From Atrina japonica (lineage: Eukaryota; Mollusca; Bivalvia; Pterioida; Pinnidae), in assembly GCA_030159075.1 (NCBI GenBank), contig BROG01000300.1:124001-188000 (forward strand): a stretch of DNA of 64,000 nt. The letters are read 5' to 3'. Shown piece after piece: positions 61,001 to 64,000 of this stretch; the stretch's first letter is position 1; every line of letters starts with the position of its first letter. Under the pieces are notes generated by a model, which was not told the origin of the DNA, did not search any database, and worked only from the letters and a program-made list of their open reading frames with translations. The position numbers were made by a program, and so were the translations under genes.

Positions 61001-64000
61001 CGGCCTTCTCTTGTCCTTGCACGACTACGCGCCCTCCCTACTTGTGTTCTCTCCTTTTTTTTGATTCTTTTCTTCTACTTCCGTTGTCTCAAGAATTTTC
61101 CACTCTTTTGCTCCTTCGCTTCTCGCTCTGTTCGTCGTTGGTTGTGCTGTGCTGGGTAGCTCTGGCCCTCTGTTCACTCGCTACTGTGACTGTCGTTCTC
61201 TGTGCTTCTCCACGGCGTGTTTTGTTCATCTCATTGCCATTTTACGCTTTGGTTGCATTTCGCGTTTCTCGTTGTTGTTGTCAATGTCATTCGTTGTCAG
61301 TCGTGTCTCTCTTTCTTTCGCTTTGTACTTTTGATCCAACGCCCTGCTTTCTCCTCCTTCGTGCGAGTGTGTGCGTGGCTGCTTTTGCGATGTGGTTCGC
61401 TTTCTGTTCTTCTGTCTCTTCTGCTGGCTGCTTGTGCGTGCGTCTTTGTCTTCTCTCTTCTTTCTCTTCCCTTTTACTTCCTCTTTTTTTTTTTCGTTGT
61501 TGTTTGCTCCCTGTTTGTGGGCTACGCGCCTTCTTGGCCTGGGCGCTTGGTCGTGTTGTTTTGCTGTTCTCTTCCTCTCTTTTCTTCTTCTTGTTTGTCC
61601 TTCCTTTCGCGTTTCGTTGGTGCACGGGTCCTCGCTCTTCGTCGCCCACCTTCGTGCTTTGTGCGATTGGGTTTCTGCTGGGCGCGGTGCCCTGCGTCAG
61701 CCTCACTTTGTACTGCCTTTTCCTTCGTTCGACGCTGCGCCGTGCGCTGCGTTGCTCGCTATCTCGGCTGGCTGTCGATGTTCTCTTTTTCCTCGTTTCA
61801 CTGCTCGGAGTCCCGTCTTCTCTATGCTGGTCTTCTTTGTTTCTTTCGCGCGGCGTCTCTCTCTTGTACGTTCCTATGCCGCTCTCTTCCGCTCTGCTTG
61901 TGTGCTGTGGATTTTGTGCGACGTCTCGCCTCTTGGTTTTTCCTACTTCTCTGTCATGTATCTTGGTTTTCGTCTTTTTCTTGCTTCTCACTCCTTGTCT
62001 CTTCGTGTCCTGCTTTCCGCGCGTTGCTCCTTTTTTTCGCGTGCTTATCCGCCCTCTTCTGGCGCTGACTTCCGTGTGCTTCTCTTCTTGCTGTCTGTGT
62101 CTTTCTTGTAGTCATGTCTTCTGGGTTCGTGTCCCCGCAGCCCTAACGTGTCTTTCACCCCGCGTTGCGTTCCTCTGTTCCTCGCACTCTTTGTCTTTCT
62201 TGTTTGTGACTCTGTTTTCGCTACGTTTGTCGTGCTGGTCCGTCTCTTTCTCTGCTCCCGCTTTTGATGCACGCCGTTGTGCTTTCTGTTTCATCGCTTG
62301 CTGTGCGGCAGTCTTCCTCCTCTTCGCTCTCACTCTCTGGCGTTCCGCTCGTCTATGTTCTTTTCGCTTCGACTTGGTTTGTCGTTCTACGTTGTTTGCA
62401 CCTTCTTTCGCTTTCCTGCCTTTCGTTCCTCTCGTTCCTCTTCATCACCTGTCGGTCCTCGTTGGCCTTTGCCTTTTTCTTTCTCTTCTTCGCTCGGCGT
62501 TGTGCGCTTTTGTTGTTTTTTGGGTTCTCTGCTCACTTCCGTCCAGTCATTCCTGACTGTTGTTTTCTCCTGTGTCTCTGCGTGGTTCTCTGCGTTGCTC
62601 TCCTCATCTCTGGGGTTCCTTTTTTCCTGGCTTGCCAACCTCTGTATGTGTCTTTTGGTTCCCTACGTTGCTTCGGTTTCGTGTGCTCGTGTTTTGTTCT
62701 CGCTTCCTTTACTTGCGTTCGTTCGTCGTGCCTGTTTTCCGTACTTTCTTCCGCTCCGTCCTTCCCGCCTTCTTGACATTGCGTGACTCGCGTTTTGGGT
62801 CCAGGTCGGTGCTTGCCTTGCGCTGCCGTGGTTTTCCTTTGGTCATTCTTCGTTTTCTCTGTATTGCCATGCGGGCTGTGGTGGTGTCCGGTGGTGCGCG
62901 CTCGTTTCCGGTTGACCGGGCCTGCGGCGTTAATTACTGCTGCTTCTTTGCTTGCTCTTGCGGTGTCTGTGCTAGCTCTTGTCGTTACTTGTTTTTTGCT
63001 TTCTGGTGTGCGACGTGGGTCCGGTTTTCTCCTGTTTTGTTCTTCCTATTTCTGATCCACGTTTCTGGGTGTCTATCAGCTGTCTGTCTTCTCCGCCGTT
63101 TGCCGTTCGTCTTTCTCGTCTAGCTTCCTTTCGTCTGTGTTTGTTCTCTTCTTTCTAATGTCTCCATCCTGTTGTGTTGGCCGTTCACGTTTCCGTGTCT
63201 TTTTCTTCTCTTTATTCGGGGGCTGCGTCGCGCGTTTTGCTCCGTCGTCTTACTGTCTCAGCGTTGCGTGTCTCTCTTCTTTCGCGCTCTGTTGTCCCGT
63301 TTCTTCTTCCAGTCGCTTGCTTTTTTTTTGTTCTTCTCTCTGCTTTCTGGTTTTTTCTTCTGCTTGTCTCGTCGCGTTTGTTCCACAGTTTCGGTTTTGG
63401 TGTTGTGTGGTGGGCGCGTGGGGTTGGCTTGTGGCGTAGGCGCGTTCTTCCTGTCCATTTTATGTACTTTGTTCCTGCTTGAGCGTGGGTATGTTAGAGT
63501 CTGCGTTCTGCCGTCTTTTTCGTCTCTATTGTCTCTTTCTGTCTCTTGCTTTCTCCTCATTTCCTTTGTCTTTATCTTTTTTCCTGTTTTATGTCTCTTT
63601 TGCATGTGTCGGTACGTTGCTCTTCTGTTCTCTGTTTTGTGGGTGCGTTGCGCACTGGCTTTTCTGCGTCGTCTTGGTGTGTCTTCTCTCTCATCTTCTT
63701 CGTTTCACTCTAATTCACTCGTCTGCTTGTGTTGTGGGCTGTTTTCTTGCACTCTGTCCGTCGTTCCTTTGTCGTCTGATTTTTCTCCTGTGTCTTTCTG
63801 TCGTCCTCACTATGCCTCCTTGGAACGTCTGTCCGGTCTCTTGTCTGTTTGTTTCCATGCTCTTTTCTTCTTCTTCCTCTTCTTCAGGCTGATGCGGCTC
63901 CTTTGCATCCTAGACCATCATTTGTTTCTGTCCTACGCTCTTTTCTCACTTTCGTTCTTCTTCGTATTCTCTGCCCCCACGTTTTGTCGGTTTGTCTTCC
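55019..64000. other. About 9 kb of A-depleted, aperiodic T/C/G sequence reaching the window edge
   Basis: Hand counts of two lines illustrate the bias: 59221-59280 has T35 C17 G6 A2, and 60901-60960 has T23 C20 G17 A0. CpG is common, T runs reach about ten, and there is no period, domain, SINE, PLE or other repeat found elsewhere in the window. Stop codons contain A (or need T-A on the other strand), so frames of 100-627 codons stay open on both strands. Their products are S/L/F/C/V-rich on + and R/K/E/T/Q-rich on -, with heavily overlapping frames, which is what composition alone predicts. I call no genes here. It is either a genuine strand-asymmetric domain or unreliable sequence. Confidence 0.8.

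Noticed and set aside
55203..63892. Dozens of long ORFs in the A-depleted domain, some looking like multi-pass membrane proteins
   Set aside because: Stops need A on one strand or T-A combinations on the other, so open frames are expected everywhere. Frames overlap on both strands, and cysteine/serine/leucine/phenylalanine excess mirrors T/C/G codons.
54295..64000. Telomeric or subtelomeric repeat
   Set aside because: No TTAGGG/CCCTAA-type periodicity is present on either strand.

Overview
The window looks like a stretch of a lophotrochozoan genome, most likely a bivalve mollusc. It is AT-rich and intron/intergenic in character. It carries one convincing host coding exon, many decayed retroelement copies, tRNA-derived SINEs of types common in molluscs, palindromic MITE-like elements, and many micro- and minisatellites. 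There is no operon structure, no bacterial-type gene and no confident functional RNA gene. The organism call is inferred from repeat and receptor resemblance recalled without a database search.

The only well supported host gene is a first coding exon (18881-19492, + strand) of a class A GPCR of the GnRH/AKH/corazonin receptor group. It covers the extracellular N-terminus to TM4 and ends at a clean GTAAGT splice donor. TM5-7 were not found downstream, so the rest of the gene lies outside the window or was missed. A retroelement tail sits about 25 bases inside the intron that follows.

The dominant mobile family is a Penelope-like element (PLE) of the N-terminal-endonuclease (Naiad-like) type. 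Three body fragments together cover the protein: a GIY-YIG endonuclease plus conserved linker at 43.85-44.9 kb, and linker plus RT at 33.78-35.3 kb and 36.95-38.1 kb. About a dozen 5'-truncated tails are scattered on both strands. All copies are broken. A second 3'UTR subtype (here 'Z') has four copies. Two further dispersed non-coding families (here 'X', five copies, and 'Y', six copies) fill much of the remaining recognisable space.

Tandem repeats are plentiful: a 30-bp and a 52-bp satellite that both appear to be built from the same PLE 3' terminus, a 29-bp array (2.9-3.5 kb), a 56-bp hairpin-bearing minisatellite (48.3-49.5 kb), a 1.1-kb (CTAT)n/(CCAT)n array with higher-order structure, and long (TA)n, (GA)n and (GATA)n runs.

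The strangest part is the right end. A 0.7-kb G/A-only tract (54.3-55.0 kb) passes through a short compositional ramp into about 9 kb (55.0-64.0 kb) of aperiodic sequence made almost entirely of T, C and G, with A nearly absent. It carries long open frames on both strands simply because every stop codon, or its complement, needs an A. I consider these frames spurious. The region is either a very unusual compositional domain or a sequencing/assembly artefact seeded at a GA-rich tract.
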